Shown here one piece after another: positions 1-6,928 of a DNA stretch of 7,468 nucleotides. This DNA comes from JANNPJ01 sp031400005. GTDB lineage: Bacteria > Actinomycetota > Actinomycetes > Actinomycetales > Kineosporiaceae. The stretch spans positions 1-7,468 of the forward strand of contig JANNPJ010000390.1 of the NCBI GenBank assembly GCA_031400005.1. The letters run 5' to 3'. How positions within the stretch are numbered: position 1 is the stretch's first letter; every line of letters starts with the position of its first letter. A program made the translations under genes and the position numbers. The notes beneath the pieces are model-generated. The model worked only from the letters and a program-made list of their open reading frames with translations, had not been told where the DNA came from and made no database searches.

Positions 1-271
1 GATGGTCGCGCGCTACCTCGACGAACCTGAACTGCCCGAGGTCGACCTGTTCCTGCGCAGCGGCGGGGAGCAGCGCACGTCGAACTTCATGCTCTGGCAG
101 TCGGCGTACGCCGAACTGGTGTTCCTCGACACGCTCTGGCCTGACGCTGATCGGCGCACGCTCTGGGCTGCGGTGCAGGAGTACGCACAGCGCGACCGCC
201 GCTACGGCGGGGCAATCGACGCGGCAGCCGAGTCCGCCACCACCGACCCCGTGGCACAGGTGGGCGGCTAG
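1..271 (+). CDS. uppS: cis-isoprenyl diphosphate synthase (UppS-type), C-terminal part, 5' end outside window
   Basis: This is the C-terminal part (about 89 residues visible) of a Z-type prenyl transferase. The family condenses isopentenyl diphosphate with allylic diphosphates to make the polyprenyl carrier lipid for cell-wall synthesis. The diagnostic block is directly visible: DLFLRSGGEQRTSNF followed by MLWQSAYAEL. It corresponds to the family's conserved C-terminal region, where the Arg residues and the following Glu contact isopentenyl diphosphate. The frame is open from the window edge, so the ATG at position 2 is probably an internal Met and not the start. The gene ends in TAG at 269-271 and converges on zur. 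Known actinobacterial homologues split into short-chain (farnesyl) and long-chain (decaprenyl) enzymes, and this fragment does not show which one this is. Confidence 0.93.
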   Translation, partial: MVARYLDEPELPEVDLFLRSGGEQRTSNFMLWQSAYAELVFLDTLWPDADRRTLWAAVQEYAQRDRRYGGAIDAAAESATTDPVAQVGG

Positions 272-284
272 CACCGACCCCAAC

Positions 285-347
285 CACTAGCGATCATGCG
301 CACGTGTTCACCCAGTCTGGGCGGGCAAGTGCGCATGATCGCTGGTG
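285..347. terminator. long inverted repeat between convergent uppS and zur, probable bidirectional terminator
   Basis: The arms AGCGATCATGCGCAC (289-303) and GTGCGCATGATCGCT (329-343) are perfect 15-bp reverse complements. Pairing extends to 19 bp (285-303 with 329-347) through one position that would be a G-U pair in RNA. The 25-nt loop holds a second small palindrome, CCCAG-T-CTGGG (311-321). The element starts 14 nt after the uppS stop and lies 41 nt beyond the zur stop, between two convergent genes, which is where a shared terminator is expected. Neither side has a T-tract, as is common for terminators in high-GC actinobacteria. It could also be a dispersed intergenic repeat. Confidence 0.7.
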
Positions 348-388
348 CTGGCCTGCGCACAACGTGAGGGTGGCGCGGTCAGCCGTTG

Positions 389-802
389 TCAGCCTGGTCC
401 TGAGTCCTTGCCGGCTGCGTGGCAGTCGGCGCAGGTGCCGAACACCTCGACCACGTGTCCGACGTCCACGAAACCGTTGTCCTCGCCGATCCGGCGGGCC
501 CAGCGCTCGACAGCGGCGCTGTCCACCTCGACCGTCCGCCGGCAGTGCCGACAGACCAGGTGGTGGTGGTGGCCGCTACTGCAGCGGCGATACATCGACT
601 CGCTGTCCGCTGTCCGCAGGACGTCGATCTCTCCGTCATCGGCGAGCTGTTGCAGGGTGCGATAGACCGTGGCGAGACCGACTCCGTCACCGGCCGTGCG
701 CAGCCGCGAGTGCAATTCCTGGGCGCTGACGAAGGAATCGACGTCGTCCAGGGCGGCGGATACGGCGGTGCGCTGCCGGGTTTCCCGGCGTTGGGGCGGC
801 AT
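389..802 (-). CDS. zur: zinc uptake regulator Zur (Fur family)
   Basis: This is a 137-residue Fur-family repressor, a normal length. Residues 1-65 form the winged helix, with recognition-helix sequence VGLATVYRTLQQL (41-53). Residues 66-137 form the dimerisation and metal domain. The structural zinc site is Cys84, Cys87, Cys124 and Cys127. The other ligands known from M. tuberculosis FurB/Zur all appear at a constant offset of two: Asp60, Cys74, His79 and His81 for the regulatory site, and His78, His80, Glu99 and His116 for the third site. This makes zinc, rather than iron, the likely co-repressor. The ATG at 802 follows a GAGAGG-type ribosome-binding site (plus-strand CCTCTC at 811-816) by 8 nt. 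The gene lies 19 nt after znuB as the last gene of the operon, so Zur probably represses its own synthesis through the box at 3514-3530. Confidence 0.94.
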   Translation of the reverse strand: MPPQRRETRQRTAVSAALDDVDSFVSAQELHSRLRTAGDGVGLATVYRTLQQLADDGEIDVLRTADSESMYRRCSSGHHHHLVCRHCRRTVEVDSAAVERWARRIGEDNGFVDVGHVVEVFGTCADCHAAGKDSGPG

Positions 803-821
803 TCAGTTGTCCTCTCGATCC

Positions 822-1787
822 TCAGTGATCGTCATAGTGGGCGCCATGCGCTGCGTGTCGGTGCCCATCATGCACGTAATCGACGTGGTCATCGTGAGCA
901 ACGATTTCATGTCCGCAGTCGACGCCGTGCTCATGCCGGTGCTCGGTCGCCGAGTGGTGCCGGCGGGCATGTGCCGCTCGGGTCGCGGTCGCGGCGAGCG
1001 CGGCGATGATGAACACGGCGACGGCGAGCAGCACGATGGTGCCGCCGGACGGCGTCTTCAGATAGTAGGACGACGCCGTGCCGGTCACGCTGACCGAGAC
1101 TCCCACCGTGGCGGCGATCAGCATGCTGCCCCGGAAGCTGCGGGCCAGCTGCTGTGCCACCGCGTTGGGCACGATCATCAAGGCGCTGATCAGCAGCAAC
1201 CCGACCACGCGCATCGAGATCACCACCGTGGTCGCGGTGAGCACCGCCAGCAGCAGATTCAGCCCGAGCACCTTCATCCCGCTGGCCCGGGCGTACTCCT
1301 CGTCATTGCTGACGGCGAACAACCGGGGGGCCAGGCCGACGGCGACCAGCAGGACGACGATCGCCAGAGCGGCGAACACGGTCAGGTCCTGCGCTGACGT
1401 CGTGGTGATCGCACCGAACAGATACGAGTTCAGCTTGGCCGCGCTGCCGCCGTCGGACAGCCCGATCAGCACCACCCCACCGGCGATCCCGCCGTAGAAG
1501 ATCACCGCCAGCAAGACGTCAGCGGGGGCTCCCCGGGAGCCACCGCGGGCGCGCAGCAGTTCGATCAGGACGGCTGCCGCGACGGCGAAGATCAACGCGG
1601 TGAGCACCGGTGCGGTCCCGGTGAGCAGGCCGATTGCCACGCCGGTGAGGGCGACATGGCCCATTCCGTCGCCGATCAGGGCCAGTCGTCGCTGCACCAG
1701 GTAGATGCCGACGACCGGGGCGGTCAGCCCGACCAGGAGTGCGGCCAGCAGGGCCCGCTGCATGAAGTCGTAGTCGAGGATCTCCAT
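822..1787 (-). CDS. znuB: zinc ABC transporter permease ZnuB with histidine-rich C-terminal tail
   Basis: This is a 321-residue ABC-3 family membrane permease, the channel subunit of a zinc (or manganese) importer. Multiple hydrophobic segments run from about residue 12 to 268. The family motif near the first cytoplasmic loop is visible as GDGMGHVAL (39-47), and the coupling region ISALMIVPNAVAQ follows in the second half. The ATG at 1787 gives the canonical N-terminus MEILDYDFMQRALLA. Longer in-frame starts up to 1925 would run deep into znuC and are unlikely. The gene begins 7 nt after the znuC stop, so it is co-transcribed with it. The unusual part is residues 271-321 (nt 825-977), a hydrophilic tail with 15 histidines plus Asp, Glu and one Cys, probably cytoplasmic. 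It may bind or buffer zinc. That role is inference, but the composition is seen directly. Confidence 0.93.
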   Translation of the reverse strand: MEILDYDFMQRALLAALLVGLTAPVVGIYLVQRRLALIGDGMGHVALTGVAIGLLTGTAPVLTALIFAVAAAVLIELLRARGGSRGAPADVLLAVIFYGGIAGGVVLIGLSDGGSAAKLNSYLFGAITTTSAQDLTVFAALAIVVLLVAVGLAPRLFAVSNDEEYARASGMKVLGLNLLLAVLTATTVVISMRVVGLLLISALMIVPNAVAQQLARSFRGSMLIAATVGVSVSVTGTASSYYLKTPSGGTIVLLAVAVFIIAALAATATRAAHARRHHSATEHRHEHGVDCGHEIVAHDDHVDYVHDGHRHAAHGAHYDDH

Positions 1788-1794
1788 CAGGTGC

Positions 1795-2598
1795 TCAGTA
1801 TTCCAGTCCGGTCGGGCCCGGCGTCGGATCCAGCAATGGTGTCTGAGTCGCGCCCAACCGGCTGATCTCTGCCAATCGCACGGGGGTGTCGTGGCACTCA
1901 TTGTGTCCAAGATCGGGCGGGGCAAGCAGATCGTCGTGGACGAGCTTGCCGTCTCGCATCGCCACCACCCGGGTCAGTACTGGTCGCAGCGGTGCGATCT
2001 CATGGGTGACGACGACAAGCGTCAGGCCGGTCTCGACCAGCGACAGCAGGGTGCGGACGAGCGCCTGCTGGCTCTCCGCGTCCACACCGGCGGTGGGCTC
2101 ATCCATGATCAGTACTTCCGGCTGGCCGGCCAGGGCCCGGGCGATCAGCACTCGTCGCTGCTGGCCACCGGACAGGGTCGCGACCATCGATCGGCGCCGA
2201 TCGCTCAGGCCCACTGCCTCGATCGCGTCGCTGACCGCAGCCCGATCGCTCGCGTTCGCCCGGGCGTACCAGCGACGGTGGGTCAGTCGCCCCGAGCTGA
2301 CGACTTCCTCGACGGTGGAGGGGATGGCCCCGCCGACGGTGTGCCGTTGCGGCACATAACCGAGCCGGTATCGCTGGGTGAATCGGGACGCCGGTGCACC
2401 GAACAGCTGGACGTCGCCGGCCAGCACCGTCGCTAGCCCGAGCATGCCGCGGACCAGTGTGGACTTGCCGGAGCCGTTCGGCCCGATCAAAGCCAGGACG
2501 TCGCCGGCCTGCACGGTCAAGTCGATGTCCGAAACCGCGGGCCGGTCGTCATACCCGATGCTTACGCCGCGCAAGGCGATCACCGGCGAAGTGCTCAC
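1795..2598 (-). CDS. znuC: zinc ABC transporter ATP-binding protein ZnuC
   Basis: This is a 267-residue ATPase that powers the zinc importer. All the ABC motifs are present: Walker A GPNGSGKST (39-47), Q-loop Gln84 in YVPQR, signature LSGGQ (142-146), Walker B VLIMDEP (162-168) and the switch His199 in VVVTHE. The C-terminal extension past about residue 225 contains GHNECHD (231-237), a small His/Cys cluster of unknown relevance. The start is GTG at 2598. It overlaps the znuA stop in a GTGA (2595-2598), the classic arrangement for translational coupling, and AAGGAAGG lies about 12 nt upstream inside the end of znuA. The stop is 7 nt before znuB. The gene is intact, although the binding-protein gene just upstream in the operon is interrupted. 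Confidence 0.95.
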   Translation of the reverse strand: MSTSPVIALRGVSIGYDDRPAVSDIDLTVQAGDVLALIGPNGSGKSTLVRGMLGLATVLAGDVQLFGAPASRFTQRYRLGYVPQRHTVGGAIPSTVEEVVSSGRLTHRRWYARANASDRAAVSDAIEAVGLSDRRRSMVATLSGGQQRRVLIARALAGQPEVLIMDEPTAGVDAESQQALVRTLLSLVETGLTLVVVTHEIAPLRPVLTRVVAMRDGKLVHDDLLAPPDLGHNECHDTPVRLAEISRLGATQTPLLDPTPGPTGLEY

Positions 2599-3515
2599 GT
2601 GCAGGGCTGGCCTTCCTTGAGGTTCTTCAGGTTGGAACGCATGATCGCGAAGTAGTCGTCTCCCTCGGAGTCATCGGTGACACCTTCAATCGGGTCGAGG
2701 ACCGCCGTCCGGGCTCCGGTCTCCTTCGCCACTGTCTCGGCGATTGCCGGGTTGATCAGCGTCTCGTAGTAGATGGTACGGACCTTGTTGGCCCGAACGA
2801 AGTCGGTGACCCGAGCCAGCGTGGCCGGATTCGGTTCCTCTTCAGGGCTGAGGCCACTGATCCCGACCTGGGTCAGCCCATAGTGCGCGGCCAGATAGCC
2901 AAACGCCTCGTGGCTGGTGACCAGGTCTTTGTTGGCGCAGGACGCCAGGCCGGTGCGGAATTCGTCGTCCAGGGTGCCCAGGTCGGCAGTCAGGGTGGCT
3001 AGGTTCGCCGCGTAGGTAGCTGCTCCTGCGGCGTCCGCTTTGGCCAGCCGCTGCTCGATCAGGGTGGACACGGCGGTCAGGCGGGTCGGGTCGAGCCAGA
3101 AGTGCGGGTCGGTGCCGGTCTCGCCTTCCTCGGCGACGGTCCGGTCGAGCTTCGCTGCGCCGGCGACATCCGCGGCGCTGCCGTCGGACTCTGCCGTCAC
3201 CGCGTCGTCCACGGCGGTCTGGAAACCGCTCAGGTAGACGACGAGATCGGCATCGCTGATCTGCGCGACGTCCTTGGGCTACAGTTCCAGGTCGTGCGGT
3301 TCGGTGCCGGGCGGGGTGAGGCTGCTGACGGTGGCCCGATCGCCGGCGATCCTCTGGGTGACGAACTGTAGTGGGTAGAAACTCGCGGCGATCGTCAGCT
3401 TTTCCCCGGACGTGCCGGAACTGGTCGAATCTCCGCTAGCCGATCCGGAGCACCCGGCGAGGAGGGCCAGCGCACTGGCGCCGAGGACGGCGACGAGCGC
3501 CCGATGCTTGTACAT
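2595..3515 (-). pseudogene. znuA: zinc-binding lipoprotein gene znuA interrupted by an in-frame amber stop at codon 79
   Basis: This would be a 306-residue cluster A-I metal-binding lipoprotein that captures zinc outside the cell for ZnuBC. Read from the ATG at 3515 it has a lipoprotein signal with lipobox LLAGC (Cys22), then a normal start of the mature domain and the first ligand motif EPHDLEL (His74). Codon 79 is then TAG (3279-3281). Reading resumes in the same frame with PKDVAQISDADLVVYLSGF and runs uninterrupted to TGA at 2595-2597. That part carries the other expected ligand motifs: DPHFWLDP, SHEAFGYLA, YETLINPA and the late LDPIEG. No frameshift or deletion is evident, so a single base (for example CAG or TCG to TAG) separates this from an intact gene. 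Readthrough or a sequence error are alternatives. An internal GTG restart at 3212 would lack the signal peptide and the first ligand. There is no His-rich loop. Confidence 0.9.
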
Positions 3516-3530
3516 GACACTCATTATCAT
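3514..3530. promoter_or_regulatory. Zur-box-like operator over the znuA promoter and start
   Basis: The plus strand reads ATGACACTCATTATCAT, an imperfect palindrome with ATGA/TCAT ends. On the minus strand it reads ATGATAATGAGTGTCAT. It resembles the AT-rich TGAnAATnnnnnnTCA class of Zur and Fur boxes known in actinobacteria. It spans the -10 hexamer, the presumed transcription start and the first base of the znuA ATG, so bound Zur would block polymerase directly. It stands out as AT-rich in a GC-rich region, and zur is in the same operon. The match is by eye, without a scored matrix. Confidence 0.78.
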
Positions 3531-3551
3531 TAAGTTGGGACACGGAGTCAA
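3515..3551 (-). promoter_or_regulatory. sigma-A-type promoter of the znuACB-zur operon, probably leaderless
   Basis: On the minus strand the -35 is TTGACT (3551-3546) and the -10 is GATAAT (3528-3523). Each matches the consensus at five of six positions, and the spacer is exactly 17 bp. Seven bases separate the -10 from the ATG at 3515, which places the transcription start at or next to the A of the start codon. No Shine-Dalgarno sequence precedes this ATG or the two ATGs just upstream (3530, 3524), which fits a leaderless mRNA. The upstream ATGs lie in or beside the -10 and would not be transcribed from this promoter. Confidence 0.75.
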
Positions 3552-3588
3552 TTCCAGGGGGTGAGCTCTGGGCCGATGACTCTGACCC

Positions 3589-3618
3589 GGGGCCGGGGCC
3601 TGGGCCGGGGCCTGGGCC
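3589..3618 (+). repeat. short (G/T)GGGCC hexamer array with G-quadruplex potential
   Basis: Five contiguous hexamers are visible: GGGGCC, GGGGCC, TGGGCC, GGGGCC, TGGGCC, followed by TGGCCGG. The plus strand thus has five runs of three or four G separated by 2-3 nt, which satisfies the usual G-quadruplex pattern. The array lies between the divergent znuA and monooxygenase-like genes, 38 bp from the znuA -35 and about 34 bp before the GTG of the plus-strand gene. A regulatory role is speculation, and a slippage-derived repeat is the simplest view. Confidence 0.7.
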
Positions 3619-3639
3619 TGGCCGGTCGTCGTGGCACCG

Positions 3640-3645
3640 TAGGCT
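3640..3645 (+). promoter_or_regulatory. candidate -10 element for a leaderless monooxygenase-like gene
   Basis: TAGGCT fits the actinobacterial TAnnnT -10 pattern and lies exactly 7 nt before the GTG at 3653, the same geometry as at znuA. No convincing -35 is visible 16-19 bp upstream, where the GC-rich hexamer array ends. The GTG lacks a clear Shine-Dalgarno sequence, which agrees with a leaderless transcript. Confidence 0.45.
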
Positions 3646-3652
3646 CTGGCCC

Positions 3653-3988
3653 GTGCTCGTCGTCACCCGATACCGGGTTCCCGCTGCCGAGGCCGACGCC
3701 GTCCAGGAGTTTCGGGCGCAGGCCCGGGTCGCCCTGGAGGTGCTCTGCGCTCGCCCCGGCTGCTTGGACGGTCGGGTCGGCCGCTCCATCGACGAACCGG
3801 AACTATGGGTACTCAGCACCCGCTGGCAAACAGTCGGGGCATACCGGCGGGCACTGTCGGCGCCCGAGGTGAAGGTGCACGCCGTCCCGTTGATGTACCG
3901 CTGTATCGACGAGCCGAGTGCCTTCGAGGACCTGATCACCTGGGATCGGGCCGACGGGCTGGCCGAGCACGTCAGCGACCTTGCCTGA
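3653..3988 (+). CDS. antibiotic biosynthesis monooxygenase (ABM)-like domain protein
   Basis: This is a 111-residue protein with the look of a single ABM domain, a ferredoxin-like dimeric fold. It has an opening beta strand LVVTRYRVP, a helix AVQEFRAQARVALEVL, then CLDGRVGRSIDEPELWVLSTRW, with the strand-turn-strand and Trp typical of the fold, and a helix AYRRALSAPEVKVHAVPLM near the end. Members include cofactor-free monooxygenases, heme-degrading enzymes and many proteins of unknown substrate, so no reaction can be assigned. The GTG at 3653 begins right at the first strand, and no upstream ribosome-binding site is visible. It is divergent from znuA and lies 177 nt upstream of glyS. I recall small ABM proteins beside glyS in other actinobacteria, but I cannot verify that here. 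It is probably cytoplasmic, as there is no signal peptide or membrane segment. Confidence 0.8.
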   Translation: MLVVTRYRVPAAEADAVQEFRAQARVALEVLCARPGCLDGRVGRSIDEPELWVLSTRWQTVGAYRRALSAPEVKVHAVPLMYRCIDEPSAFEDLITWDRADGLAEHVSDLA

Positions 3989-4029
3989 TACAGCCTGACG
4001 TTTGCCTGGTACCTGCCTGTACCTGCCTG
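3983..4029 (+). repeat. GCCTG array with 10-11 bp spacing at the 3' end of the monooxygenase-like gene
   Basis: GCCTG begins at 3983, 3993, 4004, 4015 and 4025, giving spacings of 10, 11, 11 and 10 bp. The last two copies form a perfect tandem of TACCTGCCTG (4010-4029). A further copy follows at 4046 (21 bp later, two turns) and another at 4061. The array overlaps the stop codon of the upstream gene and occupies the first part of the 177-bp gap before glyS. Its function is not known, and replication slippage could have produced it. Confidence 0.6.
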
Positions 4030-4090
4030 ACGCGGCCGGAGACGGGCCTGCGATACCCGAGCCTGCGACAAATCTGTTGTGGCTGCCGCG

Positions 4091-4096
4091 TACGCT
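4091..4096 (+). promoter_or_regulatory. weak candidate -10 element for glyS
   Basis: TACGCT fits TAnnnT and lies 69 nt before the preferred glyS GTG, which would give a leader of about 60 nt. No good -35 stands at the right distance. The gap from 3989 to 4165 otherwise shows only the GCCTG array, the GATATCCGC repeats and the ribosome-binding site. A shared transcript from the upstream gene is equally possible. Confidence 0.3.
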
Positions 4097-4111
4097 GGGT
4101 AGCCGAACCGA

Positions 4112-4136
4112 GATATCCGCTGAACCTGATATCCGC
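4112..4136 (+). repeat. two direct GATATCCGC repeats in the glyS leader
   Basis: GATATCCGC occurs at 4112-4120 and 4128-4136, a 16-bp period. Each copy contains the palindrome GATATC. The pair lies 30-54 nt before the glyS start, in a region that would be leader RNA or promoter-proximal DNA. It could be an operator pair or chance, and nothing else supports a role. Confidence 0.4.
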
Positions 4137-4165
4137 CGACAACCAGCCGGATGGAGTGCCTTCCC

Positions 4166-5554
<1,389 letters not shown>

Positions 5555-5558
5555 CCCG

Positions 5559-6263
5559 ATGAGCGAATTCGACGCGATCTTGTTCGACGCCGGTGGCGTC
5601 TTGTTGCTGCCCTCCCCGGAGCACACCGGCCCCCTGCTCGAGCCGTTCGGCGCGGTCACCGACGACGCCACCCTGCTGCGGGCGCATTTCGTCGCCGCAC
5701 ACGCGATGGACCTCGCCCGAGCGGACGGCGAGCACGCCGACTGGCCCGCGTATCACCGGGCCTATGCCCGAGCGGCAGGGGTATCGGCTGATCAGGAGGA
5801 TGCCGCGGTCGAGGAGTTCGGGGCGCGGTTCGATCACAAGCTCTGGCGTCGCCCGCTGGAGGGTGCGGCCGAGGCGCTGGCCACGCTGGTGGATCGGGGG
5901 GTGCCGATCGGGATCGTCTCGAATGCCGGCGGCCAGGTGCAGGGCGACCTCGCCGCTCTGGGGATCTGTGGGCTGGACACCCCGGGCGCCGCGAAGGTGG
6001 TCTGCGTCGTCGACTCGCACGTGGTCGGCGTGTCCAAGCCCGACCCGGCGATCTTCCGGACCGCGCTGGAGGCGCTCGGCCTGCCCGCATCGCCGCGGAT
6101 CGGCTATGTCGGTGACACCGTGTTCTACGACGTCCGGGCCGCCGCCGCGGCCGGGCTCAGCCCTCTGCTGCACGACCCGTACGGCATCCACCGCGCCGAT
6201 CCGCACCCCTCCGGCCCGCACCGGCTCCTGCCCGACCTGAAGTCGCTGCTCGACCTGACGTGA
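5559..6263 (+). CDS. HAD-superfamily hydrolase
   Basis: This is a 234-residue haloacid dehalogenase-like hydrolase with an alpha-helical cap inserted after motif I. Motif I is LFDAGGVLL, with the nucleophile Asp10. Motif II is IVSNAGG, with Ser121. The motif III Lys160 is in SKPDPAIF. Motif IV is YVGDTVFYDV, with Asp186 and Asp191. The residue two after the nucleophile is Gly12, not the Asp that acts as general acid in most HAD phosphatases. DxGG-type members are known, and their substrates are often undefined. The gene starts 4 nt after the glyS stop at ATG 5559 without a strong ribosome-binding site, which suggests translation linked to glyS. Its TGA at 6261-6263 overlaps a possible GTG start of the next gene. 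The substrate cannot be inferred; a small phosphorylated metabolite is the default expectation. Confidence 0.88.
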   Translation: MSEFDAILFDAGGVLLLPSPEHTGPLLEPFGAVTDDATLLRAHFVAAHAMDLARADGEHADWPAYHRAYARAAGVSADQEDAAVEEFGARFDHKLWRRPLEGAAEALATLVDRGVPIGIVSNAGGQVQGDLAALGICGLDTPGAAKVVCVVDSHVVGVSKPDPAIFRTALEALGLPASPRIGYVGDTVFYDVRAAAAAGLSPLLHDPYGIHRADPHPSGPHRLLPDLKSLLDLT

Positions 6264-6275
6264 GGAAAGACGCCG

Positions 6276-6281
6276 TACTAT
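6276..6281 (+). promoter_or_regulatory. candidate -10 element before the membrane protein gene
   Basis: TACTAT matches TATAAT at four of six positions and ends 8 nt before the ATG at 6290, compatible with a leaderless start. The nearest -35-like sequence is CTGACG (6255-6260), but its 15-bp spacer is short. The alternative is translation from the upstream genes by way of the GTGA overlap at 6260-6263. Confidence 0.4.
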
Positions 6282-6289
6282 CCGCGGGT

Positions 6290-6928
6290 ATGAGGCGTCC
6301 CATGACGATCGATCTGCTCCTCGCCGCCGGCCCGCCACTGCTGCTGGCTGGCCTGGGCCTGGCGCACCCCATGGATCTGACCGTCGACTCGGCCGGGTGG
6401 TGGCAGAACCTGCACACCATCCTGCTGCCGATCTTCCCTCTACTCGCGTTGGGGCCGTGGGTCGTCGTCCGGAACGCGCACCGCGCGGTGCGGTGGGCGA
6501 TCGGCTTGCTGGGGTTCGCTTACGCGGTCTTCTACACTGCCCTGGATGTACTCGCCGGAATCGGTGCCGGGGCACTGAAACAGGCTGCAGCAGGAGACAC
6601 GTGGACGTCGGTGATGTTCACCCAGGGCAACGACCTGTCAACTTATGGTGTCTGGGCATACCTCGCGGCGACAATCCTGGCGTCCGCCGTGGTACTGCGC
6701 CGCACCGGCCTCAGCGCGATTCCCGGCGCGGCAATCGTGGTGGCAGCTGCCGTGTCGTTCTTGGGCAGCCACATTTACTGGCCGACCGGTGGCCTCACCA
6801 TGATCGCGTTCGCGGCCGGCTGGACGGCGCTGCTGGTAGTGGGAGTGCCGCCGGGGAGGACTCGGCTGCCTGCGGCGGCCAATTCTGCCGCTGACGGCGG
6901 TGAATCCTCCCCGGCGGTACGCAGCTGA
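6290..6928 (+). CDS. membrane protein of unknown function, about six transmembrane segments
   Basis: I do not recognise a named family. From the ATG at 6290 the product has 212 residues with hydrophobic segments at roughly 7-25, 42-60, 67-89, 119-136, 144-160 and 168-186. A polar, Ala-rich C-terminal tail of about 25 residues follows. Histidines, Trp and Asn sit at segment edges (AHPM around 26, WWQNLH around 42, GSHIYW around 161), which could be functional, but no cofactor motif is clear. Start choice is open. The GTG at 6260 overlaps the HAD stop as GTGA and would add ten residues. ATG 6290 has a good -10 sequence 8 nt upstream. ATG 6302 is also in frame. No start has a normally spaced Shine-Dalgarno sequence. 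A link to the HAD enzyme is suggested only by adjacency. Confidence 0.75.
   Translation: MRRPMTIDLLLAAGPPLLLAGLGLAHPMDLTVDSAGWWQNLHTILLPIFPLLALGPWVVVRNAHRAVRWAIGLLGFAYAVFYTALDVLAGIGAGALKQAAAGDTWTSVMFTQGNDLSTYGVWAYLAATILASAVVLRRTGLSAIPGAAIVVAAAVSFLGSHIYWPTGGLTMIAFAAGWTALLVVGVPPGRTRLPAAANSAADGGESSPAVRS

Noticed and set aside
419..1397. Plus-strand frames opposite zur and znuB
   Set aside because: The compositions are Arg- and Ala-rich shadows. The minus-strand proteins have complete family motifs.
1788..1925. Longer in-frame N-terminus for znuB reaching back to 1925
   Set aside because: It would overlap the end of znuC by over 130 nt, and its residues do not look like a permease. The start at 1787 gives the family-typical N-terminus just after the znuC stop.
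2595..3212. A separate downstream gene starting at GTG 3212
   Set aside because: There is no ribosome-binding site or signal peptide, and the sequence before the GTG continues the ZnuA frame back to the TAG. It is the second part of znuA.
3279..3281. TAG as pyrrolysine or another genetically encoded unusual residue
   Set aside because: The position is not a known pyrrolysine site, the family does not use it, and no such machinery is expected in actinobacteria. A nonsense mutation or an error is simpler.
4001..4150. T-box riboswitch ahead of glyS
   Set aside because: GGTACC is present near 4009, but the T-box consensus, a specifier stem and a terminator hairpin are not visible.
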